A DNA stretch of 64,000 bases from Arthrobacter sp. MYb213 (GCF_002979915.1 NZ_PCQA01000001.1:62001-126000); one strand, 5' to 3'; positions 46,338 through 57,033 are shown, counted from the stretch's first letter. The notes: generated by a model not told the origin, from the letters alone. Program-made: numbers and translations.

Positions 46338-47270
46338 ATGCGCATCCTTTTTGCTGGAACCCCGCAGGTCGCGGTCACCTCACTGAACTATCTAAATGAC
46401 GCGGGTTTTGAGATTGCCGCGGTACTCACCCGCCCGGATGCCCCGCTGGGACGCAAGCGCGTAATGACTCCCTCGCCGGTGGCCGCGCGCGCCGCGGAAC
46501 TCGGGCTGGAAACCATCAAGTCGAACAAAATTGATGCCGAGGTGACGGCCCAATTAGCGGCGCTGAACCTCGACGCGGCAGCCATTGTCGCCTTCGGCGG
46601 GTTAGTCCCACAAGCCGCGCTGGGCGTTCCTACCCACGGCTGGATCAATCTGCACTTTTCCCTCTTGCCGCAATGGCGTGGCGCCGCACCGGTGCAGCAC
46701 TCGATCATTCACGGTGATGACATCACCGGAGCGGTCACCTTCCAGTTGGAAGCTGGGTTAGATACCGGTCCAGTCTTCGGGCAGGTCACCGAACGTATTG
46801 GCGAGCTAGATACCGCTGGAATCATGCTGGAAAAACTCAGCGAATCCGGCTCAATGTTATTGGTACAAACCCTGCAGGCAATCGATTCGGGCCAGGCGCG
46901 AGCAATCGCCCAAAGCGGGTCGCACACCTACGCACCAAAAATTCTCGATGGCGACGCGCAACTAGATTTCACCCGCACCGCCACCGAAATCCGCCGCCGC
47001 GCCCACGGCACAAGCCCCTTCCCGGGTCCTTGGGCCACCGCCGAGGGGTCCAGATATAAGTTTGGGCCGCTCAGTGAACGCCGCGAACGCACCGATTTGG
47101 CACCGGGCGTTGTACATATTGAGCCGGGCAAGCACCCCCAAGTCTTTATCGGCACCGCCACCTGGGCGTTGGAACTTTCAACTATCCAGCCTCCAGGTAA
47201 AAAAATGATGAACGCCTCCGACTGGGCTCGCGGAATCTTGACCCAGGGAACGAAAGTGAGCTTCGCATGA
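46338..47270 (+). CDS. fmt: Methionyl-tRNA formyltransferase
   Basis: This 310-residue enzyme formylates initiator Met-tRNA with 10-formyl-THF. The N-terminal formyltransferase domain has the catalytic stretch NLHFSLLPQWRGAAPVQHSI and GVTFQLEAGLDTG-like sequence, and the C-terminal OB-like domain follows from about residue 205. It starts 2 nt after def and overlaps rsmB by 4 nt. Confidence 0.97.
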   Translation: MRILFAGTPQVAVTSLNYLNDAGFEIAAVLTRPDAPLGRKRVMTPSPVAARAAELGLETIKSNKIDAEVTAQLAALNLDAAAIVAFGGLVPQAALGVPTHGWINLHFSLLPQWRGAAPVQHSIIHGDDITGAVTFQLEAGLDTGPVFGQVTERIGELDTAGIMLEKLSESGSMLLVQTLQAIDSGQARAIAQSGSHTYAPKILDGDAQLDFTRTATEIRRRAHGTSPFPGPWATAEGSRYKFGPLSERRERTDLAPGVVHIEPGKHPQVFIGTATWALELSTIQPPGKKMMNASDWARGILTQGTKVSFA

Positions 47271-48781
47271 GCGAACACGATCCACATAACGAACCTCGAC
47301 GCAACGAAGCCGGGCGTACCCGCAACCGCGGGCAGGGGGACCGCCCCCGCCAGTACAGCCAGTCAGCCCCCGGGCAGCGTAAACGTGCCGCCGATCCGGC
47401 TCGACTAGTCGCTTTTAAGGTGCTGCGCGAGGTTTCCGGCAAGGACGCCTACGCCAACCTGGTCTTGCCCAAGATGATTCGCGAACATCAACTTGAAAAG
47501 CGCGACGCAGGTTTTGCCACCGAGCTGGCTTATGGTGCACTGCGCTCACAGGGTTTCTACGACGCGATCCTCTCCACCTTGGTTGACCGGCCCTTGTCCG
47601 AGCTTGATCCGGCGATTCTTGACGCACTGCGTTTGGGTGCCCACCAGTTGCTGGTGATGCGCGTGCCAAAGCATGCGGCGTTGGATGAAACCGTTTCCTT
47701 GGCACGCGCGCAGATTGGCGCCGGACCCTCGGGACTGATCAACGCGGTCTTGCGCAAGGTCAGCCTGCAGGAGCCCGAACAGTGGGTCGCGCAGCTGACC
47801 GCGGCTACCACCAGCGAGTCGGAAAAACTATCCATCGAGCACTCGCACCCGGACTGGATCGTGCGTGCACTGCGTGGCGCATTGATCGCGCACGGCCGCG
47901 AGGCCACCGAACTTCCTGCGTTGCTTGAAGCGGACAACCTCGCCCCGGTAGTCAACTTGGTCGCCCTGCCAGGTCTAGGCACCGTGGACGCGGCGCTGGA
48001 AGCAGGCGCGGAGCCGGGCACCCTAGTGGTCGATTCGGCCACCTATAAGCATGGTGATGTGGCCCGCGTGCCTGGTGTGCGTGAGGGAACCATCCGTGTG
48101 CAGGATGCCGGCAGTCAACTGGTAGCCCGCGCGCTGGCCAACATTGAGTTGCCGGTGCCAGGCGAAGACACCTATTGGCTCGATCTTTGCGCAGGTCCCG
48201 GCGGCAAGGCGGCATTACTCGGCGCACTAGCGGTTCAGCGCGACGCCCGACTGACCGCAAATGAACCTACCGAACACCGTGCCCGACTGGTTGAACAGTC
48301 CATGTCAGCGGTGCCCGGCGACTTCTGGATGGTCACCACCAAGGACGGCCGCGACTTCGGCACCGAAGAATTTGCCGGGGACTATGACCGCATCATGGTC
48401 GACGCGCCCTGCTCCGGACTCGGCTCGCTACGCCGCCGACCAGAATCTCGCTGGCGCAAACAACCACGTGATATCCCGGAGCTGACCAGCTTGCAGGGTG
48501 AACTACTGGCCGCCGCGTTCAGCGCGGTGCGCGTGGGCGGGGTCATCGGTTTTGTCACCTGCTCGCCACATATGGCAGAAACGCGTCTGGTGGTCGAAGA
48601 TTTCCTCAAGTCCCACCCGAACGCCACACTGCTAGATACCGGGGCCGCGATCAACGCCGTAGCCCTGGAAGGTTTCCCAGCCAGCGGACACGAACTTGCC
48701 GGTGGTAGCACCGCGCAGCTGTGGCCGCATGTGCACGGAACCGATGCCATGTTCATGGCGATCATTACCAAAACCGCCTAG
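47267..48781 (+). CDS. rsmB: 16S rRNA (cytosine-967-C5)-methyltransferase
   Basis: This 504-residue protein has a basic disordered N-terminus (about 40 residues), an NusB-like helical domain ([23 protein letters not shown]), and a Rossmann SAM domain. That domain shows [16 protein letters not shown], motif [21 protein letters not shown] and the second catalytic cysteine in [19 protein letters not shown] overlap with fmt. An Fmu/RsmB-type m5C methyltransferase acting on 16S rRNA. Confidence 0.95.
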   Translation: MSEHDPHNEPRRNEAGRTRNRGQGDRPRQYSQSAPGQRKRAADPARLVAFKVLREVSGKDAYANLVLPKMIREHQLEKRDAGFATELAYGALRSQGFYDAILSTLVDRPLSELDPAILDALRLGAHQLLVMRVPKHAALDETVSLARAQIGAGPSGLINAVLRKVSLQEPEQWVAQLTAATTSESEKLSIEHSHPDWIVRALRGALIAHGREATELPALLEADNLAPVVNLVALPGLGTVDAALEAGAEPGTLVVDSATYKHGDVARVPGVREGTIRVQDAGSQLVARALANIELPVPGEDTYWLDLCAGPGGKAALLGALAVQRDARLTANEPTEHRARLVEQSMSAVPGDFWMVTTKDGRDFGTEEFAGDYDRIMVDAPCSGLGSLRRRPESRWRKQPRDIPELTSLQGELLAAAFSAVRVGGVIGFVTCSPHMAETRLVVEDFLKSHPNATLLDTGAAINAVALEGFPASGHELAGGSTAQLWPHVHGTDAMFMAIITKTA

Positions 48782-48821
48782 TTCGCGACCTAATTTCCAG
48801 CGCCCCACCCAAGGAGCACCG

Positions 48822-49484
48822 ATGAGTCACCCGCGCATTAATCCGTCGATCCTATCCGCTGACTTTGCTCGGCTTGCCAGCGAGTTGGAACGTATCCACA
48901 CCGCAGACGCGGTCCACGTGGACGTGATGGACAACCATTTTGTGCCGAACCTGACCCTCGGGCTTCCGGTGGTGGACGCGCTACAAAAGACCAGCAAGCT
49001 GCCGATCGACGTGCACCTGATGATCGAAAACGCCGATCGTTGGGCTCCGGAATATGCGCAGCTCGGTGTGGACTCGGTGACTTTTCACGCTGAGGCCTCC
49101 GCCGCGCCGATCCGACTGGCCCGCGAATTGCGTGCCGCCGGATCCAAAGCGGCCATGGCCTTGCGCCCAGCCACCCCAATCGAACCGTACTTGGACATGC
49201 TCGGTGAGTTGGACATGATCTTGTTGATGACCGTTGAACCGGGTTTTGGCGGACAGAAGTTCCTGGATTTGGTGTTGCCGAAGATCAAACGTACCGCGCA
49301 GGCTATCGCCGGCACCGGCAAGCCGATTGCCCTGCAGGTTGATGGTGGCATCTCTCGGGATACGATCCTGCGCGCCGCCGAGGCCGGGGCTGACGTGTTT
49401 GTGGCGGGATCCGCGGTGTATTCTGCGCCCGAACCGGCCGCAGAAATTGACGCATTAAGAAACCTTGCGCGCATCACCCACTAA
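48822..49484 (+). CDS. rpe: Ribulose-phosphate 3-epimerase
   Basis: This 220-residue TIM barrel interconverts ribulose-5-P and xylulose-5-P in the pentose phosphate pathway. Motifs are [45 protein letters not shown] and VDGGIS. The ATG at 48822 has AAGGAG 6 nt upstream. The open frame continues upstream to 48696 inside rsmB but that part is not used. It supplies ribulose-5-P, a riboflavin precursor, just before the rib operon. Confidence 0.97.
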   Translation: MSHPRINPSILSADFARLASELERIHTADAVHVDVMDNHFVPNLTLGLPVVDALQKTSKLPIDVHLMIENADRWAPEYAQLGVDSVTFHAEASAAPIRLARELRAAGSKAAMALRPATPIEPYLDMLGELDMILLMTVEPGFGGQKFLDLVLPKIKRTAQAIAGTGKPIALQVDGGISRDTILRAAEAGADVFVAGSAVYSAPEPAAEIDALRNLARITH

Positions 49485-49517
49485 AATGTGTCAGACTAGG
49501 TGTTAATAAACACGAAT

Positions 49518-49654
49518 ACGTGCTCCGGGGTCGGTGTAAGTCCGAACCGGCGGTGATAGTCCGCGACCCGCTTCCAAGGCCACAAGCTAAGGTAAGCGGT
49601 TGAGCCGGTGAAATTCCGGTACCGACAGTTAAAGTCTGGATGGGAGAAGCACGG
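49518..49654 (+). promoter_or_regulatory. FMN riboswitch (RFN element)
   Basis: The conserved RFN core is present: GTGCTCCGGGGTCGGTG, AACCGGCGGTGATAGTCCGCGACCC, GAGCCGGTGAAATTCCGGTACCGACAGTTAAAGTCTGGATGGGAGAAGCAC. P1 is closed by CGTGCT (49519-49524) with AGCACG (49648-49653). It senses FMN and represses the ribM-ribD-ribE-ribBA-ribH operon. The stretch 49655-49767 is the expression platform; TTTGAT (49655-49662) and ATCAAA (49723-49728) might pair there, but I could not settle the mechanism. Confidence 0.96.
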
Positions 49655-49767
49655 GTTTGATTTGCCGTTGGCGTTGCTGACCGGACCGCTCTAGGGAGCC
49701 CTCCGCGCACTACGTCTAGGCCATCAAATGCACACCCCCGGAGCCGCCGCTTCGAGAAGGGTGAATG

Positions 49768-50478
49768 ATGGATATTCTGCGGTGGCTCATTGAAGCTTTT
49801 AACTCACAAATTGCGATCGGTACCTCGGCACTATTAGTGCGCGAGGTCGTCGGCAATATTTTTGGTCTAGCCAGCGCGCTAGGCGGCATGCGCCGTAAAA
49901 TCTGGGCTTGGCCCGTAGGCATAATCGGCAACCTCTTACTGCTCACCGTCTTTTTGGGCAGCATTTTCGACACCGGTTATAGCGCCAACCTCTGGGGTCA
50001 GGCCGGTCGACAAATTATGTTCATCGCCGTGTCCTTCTACGGATGGGTGCGTTGGAAACAGGCCCGAGATGAAAACGGTGCAAGCCACGCGGTCACCCCA
50101 CAATGGGCGTCAAACAGGGCCCGAGTGTCTCTGGTTGCGATCCTCATCGTTGGCACCGTGGCGCTGACCCCACTGTTTAGGGCACTAGGCTCTTACGACC
50201 CGGTTTGGGCTGACGCCTGGACCTTCGTCGGTTCGCTGCTGGCCACCTATGGCATGGCCAAGGGCTGGGTCGAATTTTGGCTGATCTGGGTGGCGGTGGA
50301 CGCGGTCGGCGTGCCGTTACTCTTCTCCGCGGGCTACTACGCCAGCGCCTTCATGTATCTGTTCTACGGCGGCTTCACCATCGTCGGCTTCTTCGTCTGG
50401 ATGAAGGCTAAAAGGAACGAAAAACCGGCGATCGAAACCGAAATGCTCGATCCGACGATCAGGGGGAACAAGTCATGA
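49768..50478 (+). CDS. ribM: Riboflavin transporter of the PnuC-like RibM/PnuX type
   Basis: This 236-residue membrane protein has about seven hydrophobic segments and a PnuC-like layout (REVVGNIFGLASALGGMRRKIWAWPVGIIGNLLLL, QAGRQIMFIAVSFYGWVRWK). Actinobacterial PnuC homologues directly under an FMN riboswitch are riboflavin importers (RibM, PnuX), which is the call here, though sequence alone resembles NMN transporters. Two adjacent ATG codons (49765, 49768) are possible; the second lies 7 nt after GAAGG. It overlaps ribD by 4 nt. Confidence 0.87.
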   Translation: MDILRWLIEAFNSQIAIGTSALLVREVVGNIFGLASALGGMRRKIWAWPVGIIGNLLLLTVFLGSIFDTGYSANLWGQAGRQIMFIAVSFYGWVRWKQARDENGASHAVTPQWASNRARVSLVAILIVGTVALTPLFRALGSYDPVWADAWTFVGSLLATYGMAKGWVEFWLIWVAVDAVGVPLLFSAGYYASAFMYLFYGGFTIVGFFVWMKAKRNEKPAIETEMLDPTIRGNKS

Positions 50479-51533
50479 TCGAAACCACAGATCTGGACCA
50501 GGCACTGCGCACCGCACTGGAAGCTGCGACGCGTGGGGCGCGCGGGGCCAACCCATTAGTTGGCGCGTGCGTGCTGGACGGGGCGGGACGAGTGATCGCC
50601 ACCGGTTTCCACCTCGGAGCCGGCAACCCCCACGCGGAAATCGACGCGCTGCGCCGTTTAGGCCGCATGGATCGCGCCCAAGCGGCCGAGCTGACCATGG
50701 TGGTCACCTTAGAGCCGTGCAACCACACCGGACGCACCGGCCCCTGCGCGCAGGCGATCGCTAACGCCGGCATCGGACATGTGCACTATGCGATGAGCGA
50801 TGACACCAGCGCAGCTAGCGGCGGGGCGCAGTTCCTACGTTCGCGCGGCGTAAAGGTAACCCAGAGCGAAAATAATCAGGCTGCCTGGGAACTAAATCAC
50901 CGCTGGTTCCGTGCCAAGGCAGAAAATCGTCCATTCATCACGGTGAAGACCGCGCAATCCTTGGACGGGCGGATCAATGCGCCCGACGGCAGTAGTCAAT
51001 GGATTACCTCTGATGCCTCGCGCAATCACTCACACGGGCTGCGCGCCCGCGTAGACGCGATCGTGGTCGGTACCAATACGGTGATCGCCGACGATCCGCG
51101 GTTGACCGCACGCACCGCCGCCGGGGGACTGCACGAGCACCAGCCTTACCGCTTTGTGATGGGGCACCGCGAACTGCCAGAAAACCTGGCTCTGGCCTAT
51201 GACAACAACTGGGAACAGCTGCGCACACACGAGGTCTCCGAGCTCATTGAACGCGCCACCGAGTTGGGCTTTAATCACCTGCTCATCGAGGGCGGTTCGA
51301 TCATCGCCTCGGCCTTCATCGAAGCCGACCTAGCAGATGAAATCTACTGCTACCAGGCCCCGGTAATTATCGGCGCCGGCAGTACCTCGGTGAATATCGC
51401 CTCGGTGACCACCCTGTCCCAGGCTCGACATTTTAGGCTCGACGCCCACCAGTCTGACGCACTCACCCGGCTGGACGCCGACGTGATGATGCATCTTGAA
51501 CCGCTGCCCGAGCGCGTAGCCAAAACTTTTTAG
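50475..51533 (+). CDS. ribD: Bifunctional riboflavin deaminase/reductase
   Basis: This 352-residue enzyme performs the second and third steps of the GTP branch. The N-terminal deaminase domain has zinc motif PHAEIDALR and LEPCNHTGRTGPC. The C-terminal reductase domain has FITVKTAQSLDGRINAPDGSSQWITS and IEGGSIIASAF. It overlaps the transporter gene by ATGA. Confidence 0.96.
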   Translation: MIETTDLDQALRTALEAATRGARGANPLVGACVLDGAGRVIATGFHLGAGNPHAEIDALRRLGRMDRAQAAELTMVVTLEPCNHTGRTGPCAQAIANAGIGHVHYAMSDDTSAASGGAQFLRSRGVKVTQSENNQAAWELNHRWFRAKAENRPFITVKTAQSLDGRINAPDGSSQWITSDASRNHSHGLRARVDAIVVGTNTVIADDPRLTARTAAGGLHEHQPYRFVMGHRELPENLALAYDNNWEQLRTHEVSELIERATELGFNHLLIEGGSIIASAFIEADLADEIYCYQAPVIIGAGSTSVNIASVTTLSQARHFRLDAHQSDALTRLDADVMMHLEPLPERVAKTF

Positions 51534-51547
51534 AAGGAAATCACAGC

Positions 51548-52171
51548 ATGTTTACCGGAATTATCACCGGCACCGGAACGGTACTGGCAATCACCAACCA
51601 CCCCGAGCAAGACCTCGCCGTGCTCACGCTCAAGGCTCCCGGGCACGCCGAAGACCTCGGACTCGGTGGCTCCCTGGCGGTCAACGGCGTATGCCTGACC
51701 GCCACCGAATTAGACGGCGACACCGTCAGTGTAGACGTGATGGGTGAAACCTTGCGGCGCACCAGCACCGGAGCGTTGCATCCGGAGTCGGTCGTCAACC
51801 TAGAGCGTTGCACCCCTGCCGGTGCCAGGCTCGACGGGCATGTTGTACAGGGCCACGTCGACGCGGTCGGCACCGTACTGGCCCGCGAGAATCACGGACA
51901 GTGGACGACCTTCCGCATCTCGGTACCCGATGACTACGCACCGCTCACCGCGGAAAAAGGCTCCATCGCACTAGATGGCATCTCGCTAACGATCACCGCG
52001 GTGTCCCCGGCAAGCGCCACCGGCGCGCACTGGGTGGAGGTCGGCATCATTCCGATCACCTTGCAAGAAACCACCATGGGCACCCGCCAAGTCGGCGACG
52101 CTATCAACATCGAGGTAGACGTGCTGGCCAAATACGTGGCACGACTGAACGCGTTTGGAGGCCGAAACTAA
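51548..52171 (+). CDS. ribE: Riboflavin synthase alpha subunit
   Basis: This 207-residue protein has two lumazine-binding repeats (MFTGIITGTGTVL ... LDGHVVQGHVDAVGTV; GSLAVNGVCLT and GSIALDGISLT), the marks of riboflavin synthase. It dismutates two lumazines to riboflavin. AAGGAAATCACAGC precedes the ATG; its TAA shares one base with the ribBA ATG. Confidence 0.96.
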   Translation: MFTGIITGTGTVLAITNHPEQDLAVLTLKAPGHAEDLGLGGSLAVNGVCLTATELDGDTVSVDVMGETLRRTSTGALHPESVVNLERCTPAGARLDGHVVQGHVDAVGTVLARENHGQWTTFRISVPDDYAPLTAEKGSIALDGISLTITAVSPASATGAHWVEVGIIPITLQETTMGTRQVGDAINIEVDVLAKYVARLNAFGGRN

Positions 52172-53394
52172 TGGCCGGCAAGGAACTTGATTCGATCCCT
52201 ACCGCCTTAGCCGCGCTAGCCGGCGGTGGAGCGGTCGTAGTTGTGGACGACGAAGACCGCGAAAACGAAGGTGACATCATCTTCGCCGCGCAATTTGCCA
52301 CCCCAGAGCTGATGGGCTTCACCATTCGTTACACCTCCGGGGTAATCTGTGTGCCATTGGAAGCTGTCCGCGCCGATCAGCTGGGCCTGGCACCGATGGT
52401 CGGCATCAACCAGGATTCTAAAGGCACCGCCTTCACCGTGTCCTGCGATGCTGCTAGCGGGATCAGCACCGGAATTTCAGCCGCTGACCGGGCGCTGACT
52501 TCACGCCTCTTGGCCGATCCTGACACAGTGGCGGCCCAGCTATCGAGGCCCGGGCATATCTTCCCGCTGCGCGCGGCAGCCAACGGCGTGCTTGAACGCC
52601 GCGGTCACACCGAAGCGGCCGTGGACCTTTGCCGCGGTGCGGGACTTGAACCGGTGGGTGTGATCGGAGAAATCGTCAACGACGATGGATCGATGATGCG
52701 ACTCGATGAGCTACGCGTCTTCGCCGAAGAGCACCAATTACCGCTGATCAGCATCGACGATTTAGCTCGCTGGCGCCGGGTTAACGACGAAATTGCGTTG
52801 ACCGAAGCGGTCAAACTGCCCACCCCCTTTGGCATCTTCAGCGCCCGGGCCGCCTCGGTGGAAGGCCACGAACATATTGTGCTCAGCCACCCGGCCCCCA
52901 CCGTGGATGGGCCGACGAACCTGGTGCGCATTCACTCTGAATGCCTCACCGGCGACGTCTTCGGGTCCTACCGTTGTGATTGCGGCGAGCAGCTTCACGC
53001 GGCACTGGAGCAGATTGCCGCCGAGGGCGGACACCTGGTGTACGTTCGCGGACACGAGGGTCGCGGCATCGGGTTATTCAACAAGTTGCGCACCTACGCG
53101 CTACAAGAAACGGGTGTGGATACGCTCGACGCAAACCTGCACCTGGGCTTCCCGGCGGATGCGCGCGAATACTTCGCGGTCGCCGCGATCCTCAAACACC
53201 TGGGTATTGACGAGATCCGCTTGCTGACTAACAATCCAGATAAGCAGGCACAGCTCATTCAAGCCGGCGTGCACGTCACCGAGCTGGTCCCTAGCCGCAT
53301 CGCCCCGCGCAGCGAAAACGAAAGCTACCTGCGCACCAAACAGCAGCGCTTCGGCCACGACCTGCAATTGCCGCACACTAAAACCACCTTCTAA
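52171..53394 (+). CDS. ribBA: Bifunctional DHBP synthase / GTP cyclohydrolase II
   Basis: This 407-residue fusion has an N-terminal RibB (residues 1-205) with the acidic loop [15 protein letters not shown], making 3,4-dihydroxybutanone-4-P from ribulose-5-P. The C-terminal RibA has zinc cysteines in [21 protein letters not shown] and RGHEGRGIG, opening GTP. Both branches of the riboflavin pathway start here. Confidence 0.97.
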   Translation: MAGKELDSIPTALAALAGGGAVVVVDDEDRENEGDIIFAAQFATPELMGFTIRYTSGVICVPLEAVRADQLGLAPMVGINQDSKGTAFTVSCDAASGISTGISAADRALTSRLLADPDTVAAQLSRPGHIFPLRAAANGVLERRGHTEAAVDLCRGAGLEPVGVIGEIVNDDGSMMRLDELRVFAEEHQLPLISIDDLARWRRVNDEIALTEAVKLPTPFGIFSARAASVEGHEHIVLSHPAPTVDGPTNLVRIHSECLTGDVFGSYRCDCGEQLHAALEQIAAEGGHLVYVRGHEGRGIGLFNKLRTYALQETGVDTLDANLHLGFPADAREYFAVAAILKHLGIDEIRLLTNNPDKQAQLIQAGVHVTELVPSRIAPRSENESYLRTKQQRFGHDLQLPHTKTTF

Positions 53395-53429
53395 TAAAGC
53401 TAGAAACCAAGATTTTTAAGGAGAACCCT

Positions 53430-53903
53430 ATGAGCAAGCACGGAGCCCCGAGCAACGTCGCCGATGAACTAAAGGCACTTGACCTCTCCGGTCTTAAAGT
53501 CGCGATCATTGCCGCCAGCTGGCATGAGGTCATCATGAATGGCCTGATCGACGGCGCGCAGCGTGCCGCTCTCGACGCGGGCATCAAACCCACTCTGATC
53601 CGCGTACCGGGCACCTTCGAGTTACCAGTGGCCGCCAGCCATCTGGCACAGAACTACGATGCGGTGGTCGCGCTCGGCGTGGTGATCCGCGGCGGAACCC
53701 CACACTTCGATTACGTCTGCCTGGCCGCGACCAACGGGCTAACCGACGTTTCGGTCAATACCCGTACCCCGGTGGGCTTCGGCGTGCTCACCTGCGATGA
53801 CGAAAAGCAGGCGCTAGACCGCGCAGGTTTGGAAGGCTCCAGCGAGGATAAAGGCTACGAAGCCTTCTCCGCCGCTGTGATGACCGTCGCAGCACTACGC
53901 TGA
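53430..53903 (+). CDS. ribH: 6,7-dimethyl-8-ribityllumazine synthase
   Basis: This 157-residue lumazine synthase has signatures [43 protein letters not shown] and [17 protein letters not shown] precedes the ATG. It completes the rib operon and, with ribE, would form the capsid-like complex. Confidence 0.95.
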   Translation: MSKHGAPSNVADELKALDLSGLKVAIIAASWHEVIMNGLIDGAQRAALDAGIKPTLIRVPGTFELPVAASHLAQNYDAVVALGVVIRGGTPHFDYVCLAATNGLTDVSVNTRTPVGFGVLTCDDEKQALDRAGLEGSSEDKGYEAFSAAVMTVAALR

Positions 53904-53961
53904 AATAGGGTTTTGGCGTCACAAAGCGAGCTAGAAGTTCGAGCGTTGGTCGGAAAACCGA

Positions 53962-53974
53962 TAAGCTGGTGCAC
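53962..53974 (+). promoter_or_regulatory. -10 element TAAGCT, probable leaderless promoter of hisE
   Basis: TAAGCT (53962-53967) is followed by 7 nt and GTG at 53975. This would place the transcript start at the codon and separates the his genes from the rib operon. Confidence 0.45.
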
Positions 53975-54238
53975 GTGAAAACTTTTGACGAGCTCTTCAG
54001 CGAATTGTCGCTCAAGGCCCAAACCCGCCCGGAAGGCTCTCGTACCATCGCCGAACTCGATTCGGGTGTCCACGGCATCGGCAAGAAAGTTGTCGAGGAA
54101 GCCGCCGAAGTATGGATGGCTGCCGAGTACGAAAGTGACGAAGAAACAGCGGAAGAAATCTCTCAGCTGCTCTACCACTTGCAGGTTTTGATGATTGCCA
54201 AGGGTCTATCCTTGGCCGACGTTTACAAGCATCTCTAG
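53975..54238 (+). CDS. hisE: Phosphoribosyl-ATP diphosphatase
   Basis: This 87-residue helical MazG-like enzyme of histidine synthesis contains [42 protein letters not shown] with the EExxE and ExxD metal motifs. The GTG at 53975 gives the usual start [12 protein letters not shown]; a GTG at 53969 is possible. It acts before hisI, which lies near 58.6 kb. Confidence 0.93.
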   Translation: MKTFDELFSELSLKAQTRPEGSRTIAELDSGVHGIGKKVVEEAAEVWMAAEYESDEETAEEISQLLYHLQVLMIAKGLSLADVYKHL

Positions 54239-54252
54239 CCGTCGCGCTGCTG

Positions 54253-54275
54253 CGACCGGGTTTTCAACTCGGTCG
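54253..54275 (+). terminator. Weak hairpin after hisE
   Basis: CGACCG (54253-54258) pairs with CGGTCG (54270-54275), and GTT with AAC inside, around a T-rich loop, 15 nt after the hisE stop. It may attenuate between hisE and hisG. Confidence 0.3.
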
Positions 54276-54373
54276 TAGGCATCGCCCGGCGGCAGTAACA
54301 ACGGCCAATTAATCCCTTGGCGCTTGTTTTTGGCAACTCGCCGCAGCGCCACACTCATGAAACGAGTAAATAA

Positions 54374-55222
54374 ATGCTACGCGTAGCCCTGCCCAACAAA
54401 GGCGCACTGTCCGAAATCGCTTCCACCATGTTTAAGGAAGCCGGGTACCTCCAGCGTCGCGACACCCGCGAACTGGTACTCGTCGACGAGGAGAACCAAG
54501 TTGAGTTCTTCTACCTGCGCCCCCGCGATATCGCCGTCTATGTCGGTCGCGGCATCTTAGACATTGGAATTACCGGTCGCGATCTATACCTAGACGCCGA
54601 TGTTGACGACGACGTGGAAGAGCAGCTCTCGCTCGGAATCGGCAAGTCGGCCTTCCGCTTTGCCGCCCCGGTGGGCGCGTTCAGTTCCATCGAGGAACTT
54701 AACGGCAAGCGTATTGCCACCAGCTACGACATTCTGCTTGATCACTTCCTGAAGAAGAACGGTATCAACGCCAGCGTTGTCCGACTCGACGGTGCCGTGG
54801 AATCCTCGGTACGCCTCGGCGTAGCCGACGCCATCGCCGACGTTGTCGAAACCGGCAACACCATCAAGGCTGCCGGGATGGAAATCTTTGGCGACGTGCT
54901 GCTACAGTCCGAAGCGGTGCTCATCGGTCGTGTCGGACACAAGCCAGCCGGACTTGACGTGCTGATTCGCCGCCTCTCTGGCGTGCTTGTTGCGCGCCAG
55001 TACGTGATGCTGGACTACGATATTCGTCGCACACAGGTCGAAGAGGCTTGCGCGCTGACCCCTGGTTTAGAGTCGCCTACGGTCTCTGACCTCGCGAACT
55101 CCGACTGGTGCGCGGTGCGCGCAATGGTTAAAAAATCGCAGACCAACAACATCATGGACGAGCTGTACGATGTCGGCGCCCGCGCGATTCTGGTCAGCCA
55201 GATCCACGCTTGCCGCATCTAG
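54374..55222 (+). CDS. hisG: ATP phosphoribosyltransferase, long form
   Basis: This 282-residue first enzyme of histidine synthesis has a periplasmic-binding-protein-like catalytic domain ([48 protein letters not shown]). A C-terminal ACT-like regulatory domain follows (about 205-282), so it is feedback inhibited by histidine as in the long HisG form. AACGAG is a poor ribosome site. 135 nt separate it from hisE. Confidence 0.96.
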   Translation: MLRVALPNKGALSEIASTMFKEAGYLQRRDTRELVLVDEENQVEFFYLRPRDIAVYVGRGILDIGITGRDLYLDADVDDDVEEQLSLGIGKSAFRFAAPVGAFSSIEELNGKRIATSYDILLDHFLKKNGINASVVRLDGAVESSVRLGVADAIADVVETGNTIKAAGMEIFGDVLLQSEAVLIGRVGHKPAGLDVLIRRLSGVLVARQYVMLDYDIRRTQVEEACALTPGLESPTVSDLANSDWCAVRAMVKKSQTNNIMDELYDVGARAILVSQIHACRI

Positions 55223-55248
55223 CCACGCCAACTCAGGAGAAACAGCTC

Positions 55249-56019
55249 ATGACCGTAGCAATCCGTGTCATTCCCTGCCTTGACGTTGACGCCGGCCGGG
55301 TAGTTAAAGGTATCAATTTTGAAGGCTTGCGTGACGCCGGTGACCCGGTGGAACTCGCCCGTCGATACAATCTGGCCGGAGCCGACGAACTCACATTCCT
55401 CGATGTCACCGCGTCCAGCTCCGATCGCGAAACAACTTTTGAAGTTGTCCGGCATACGGCTGAAGAAGTTTTCATTCCGTTGACCGTTGGTGGGGGAGTG
55501 CGCGCCGCAGAAGATGTAGATCGTCTGTTGCGCAACGGTGCCGATAAGGCTTCGATCAACACCGCAGCGGTGGCCCGACCTGAGGTCATCAACGAAATTA
55601 CCGAACGTTTCGGTTCGCAGGTATTGGTTCTTTCGCTCGACGCACGTCGTACCGACGATCCAAATATCGCTTCCGGCTACGAGGTCACCACTCATGGTGG
55701 CCGTAAAGGCACCGGTATGTGCGCGGTGGCTTGGGCCAAAGATGCCGCCGAGCGTGGCGTCGGTGAGATTTTGTTGAACTCGATCGATGCCGATGGGACC
55801 AAGGACGGGTTCGATCTGGAAATGATTCGTGCCGTGCGTGCCGCGGTGAAGGTTCCACTGATCGCTTCCGGCGGCGCGGGCAAGCCCGAAGACTTCCCGC
55901 CCGCGATCGAAGCGGGAGCGGACGCGGTATTGGCTGCTTCGATCTTCCACTTCGGCCCAACCGACATGATCGCCAAGGTCAAAGATAAGATCCGTGAAGC
56001 CGGTTACCCGGTCCGCTAA
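55249..56019 (+). CDS. hisF: Imidazole glycerol phosphate synthase cyclase subunit
   Basis: This 256-residue (beta/alpha)8 barrel has catalytic aspartates in [16 protein letters not shown] and LNSIDADGT, and motif [21 protein letters not shown]. With HisH it makes IGP and AICAR. The ATG at 55249 follows AGGAG by 9 nt. It is the last his gene of this block, with a strong terminator after it. Confidence 0.97.
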   Translation: MTVAIRVIPCLDVDAGRVVKGINFEGLRDAGDPVELARRYNLAGADELTFLDVTASSSDRETTFEVVRHTAEEVFIPLTVGGGVRAAEDVDRLLRNGADKASINTAAVARPEVINEITERFGSQVLVLSLDARRTDDPNIASGYEVTTHGGRKGTGMCAVAWAKDAAERGVGEILLNSIDADGTKDGFDLEMIRAVRAAVKVPLIASGGAGKPEDFPPAIEAGADAVLAASIFHFGPTDMIAKVKDKIREAGYPVR

Positions 56020-56030
56020 TCTGTGTTTCT

Positions 56031-56073
56031 AAGATGGGCCAGTTCATTCTCCGTGAATGAACTGGCCCATCTT
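56031..56073 (+). terminator. Terminator after hisF
   Basis: A perfect 19-bp stem (56031-56049 and 56055-56073) has a 5-nt loop (TCCGT) followed by TTTG. It also blocks read-through into the minus-strand gene. Confidence 0.92.
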
Positions 56074-56103
56074 TGTACGTAGACCCTGGCTACTATTGAC
56101 TAA

Positions 56104-57033
56104 CTAATCACGGGCGATGAGTTCCTTTTTCGTTCTCCAGACATCGATTTCAATTGGGTCGCTAGGTACCGCAGCTTGCCCCGGAATTGACTGCCAGGGT
56201 CCGCCATCAACACTGAACTCACCTCGGAACAACGTCGTGAGTCCAACACTGTAGGTACCGGTTTCCTTATAGGAGTGGCTTGTTGGTGTCTCATCGCGGA
56301 GCGTATGGTTTGGAGCCGGCTCACCCGGGAAGTCTAGGTTCCTTGTATTTCCGTCACCGTACTTCCAATTCCATCCGTCTGGAATCGCTTTCACTCGTAC
56401 TTGTGTGCCGAGTACCGTTGAATTGAAAGACTGGCTTTCAGTTTCAGCCCAGAAGTGAGAATTCCCGTTTCGTAACGAGAATTTTTCGGGATCGCTCTGC
56501 AAATCGGACGCCAGTATTGGAAATGCTCTGAACTGTTCGGGGGACACCCTAATTTCAACTACGAATTCGTCTTCGGGAAGTTCAGGGTCGAACGATTCGC
56601 CAGGACAAAGTCTAAAAGTTCTTATGACTTGGCCGGCATCGTCGCCGTCGAGACTGATAATTTGACGCATAAAAGGGACCGAGCCGTCTGGGCACTGGCC
56701 TTCATCTGAGTTTGAATCGCATCCGCTAACGTTCTCAAGTCCAGGAATGCAGATATTTGAATCTTTATACTTATATTTGGGTTTTTCAGGTTTTTGAATT
56801 AATTCAGGCTGTGGCGCTCTGTACCAGGTATCGTTCTTATCCCTAGAATCATTCTCGTTCTGGTCGCATTTCCAATAGATAATAATCTTACGGTCTATAA
56901 GTTTTTCCACTTTTGTGCAGGCTTCTTGCTGCATGGAAGATTTCTCTCCGTAAGAGCTCGGTTCTGACGACGTCGAACCGAGCATCAATGCAATCGCTAC
57001 CGAGAATAGCCCGGCTAAGGTCGAGAGAATCAT
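56104..57033 (-). CDS. PKD-like domain membrane-anchored protein
   Basis: This 309-residue protein has one N-terminal hydrophobic segment (MILSTLAGLFSVAIALML) and an extracytoplasmic region rich in Asp, Pro and Ser. A PKD-like fold lies at about residues 205-285 (GWNWKYGDGNTRNLDFPGE ... TSHSYKETGTYSVGLTTLF). Several cysteines (SGCDSNSDEGQC, LCPGE) could form disulfides. The ATG at 57033 overlaps the upstream stop (ATGA); an alternative ATG at 57072 would add a basic segment. The base composition is more AT-rich than neighbours. PKD domains occur in surface proteins; no function is known. Confidence 0.72.
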   Translation of the reverse strand: MILSTLAGLFSVAIALMLGSTSSEPSSYGEKSSMQQEACTKVEKLIDRKIIIYWKCDQNENDSRDKNDTWYRAPQPELIQKPEKPKYKYKDSNICIPGLENVSGCDSNSDEGQCPDGSVPFMRQIISLDGDDAGQVIRTFRLCPGESFDPELPEDEFVVEIRVSPEQFRAFPILASDLQSDPEKFSLRNGNSHFWAETESQSFNSTVLGTQVRVKAIPDGWNWKYGDGNTRNLDFPGEPAPNHTLRDETPTSHSYKETGTYSVGLTTLFRGEFSVDGGPWQSIPGQAAVPSDPIEIDVWRTKKELIARD

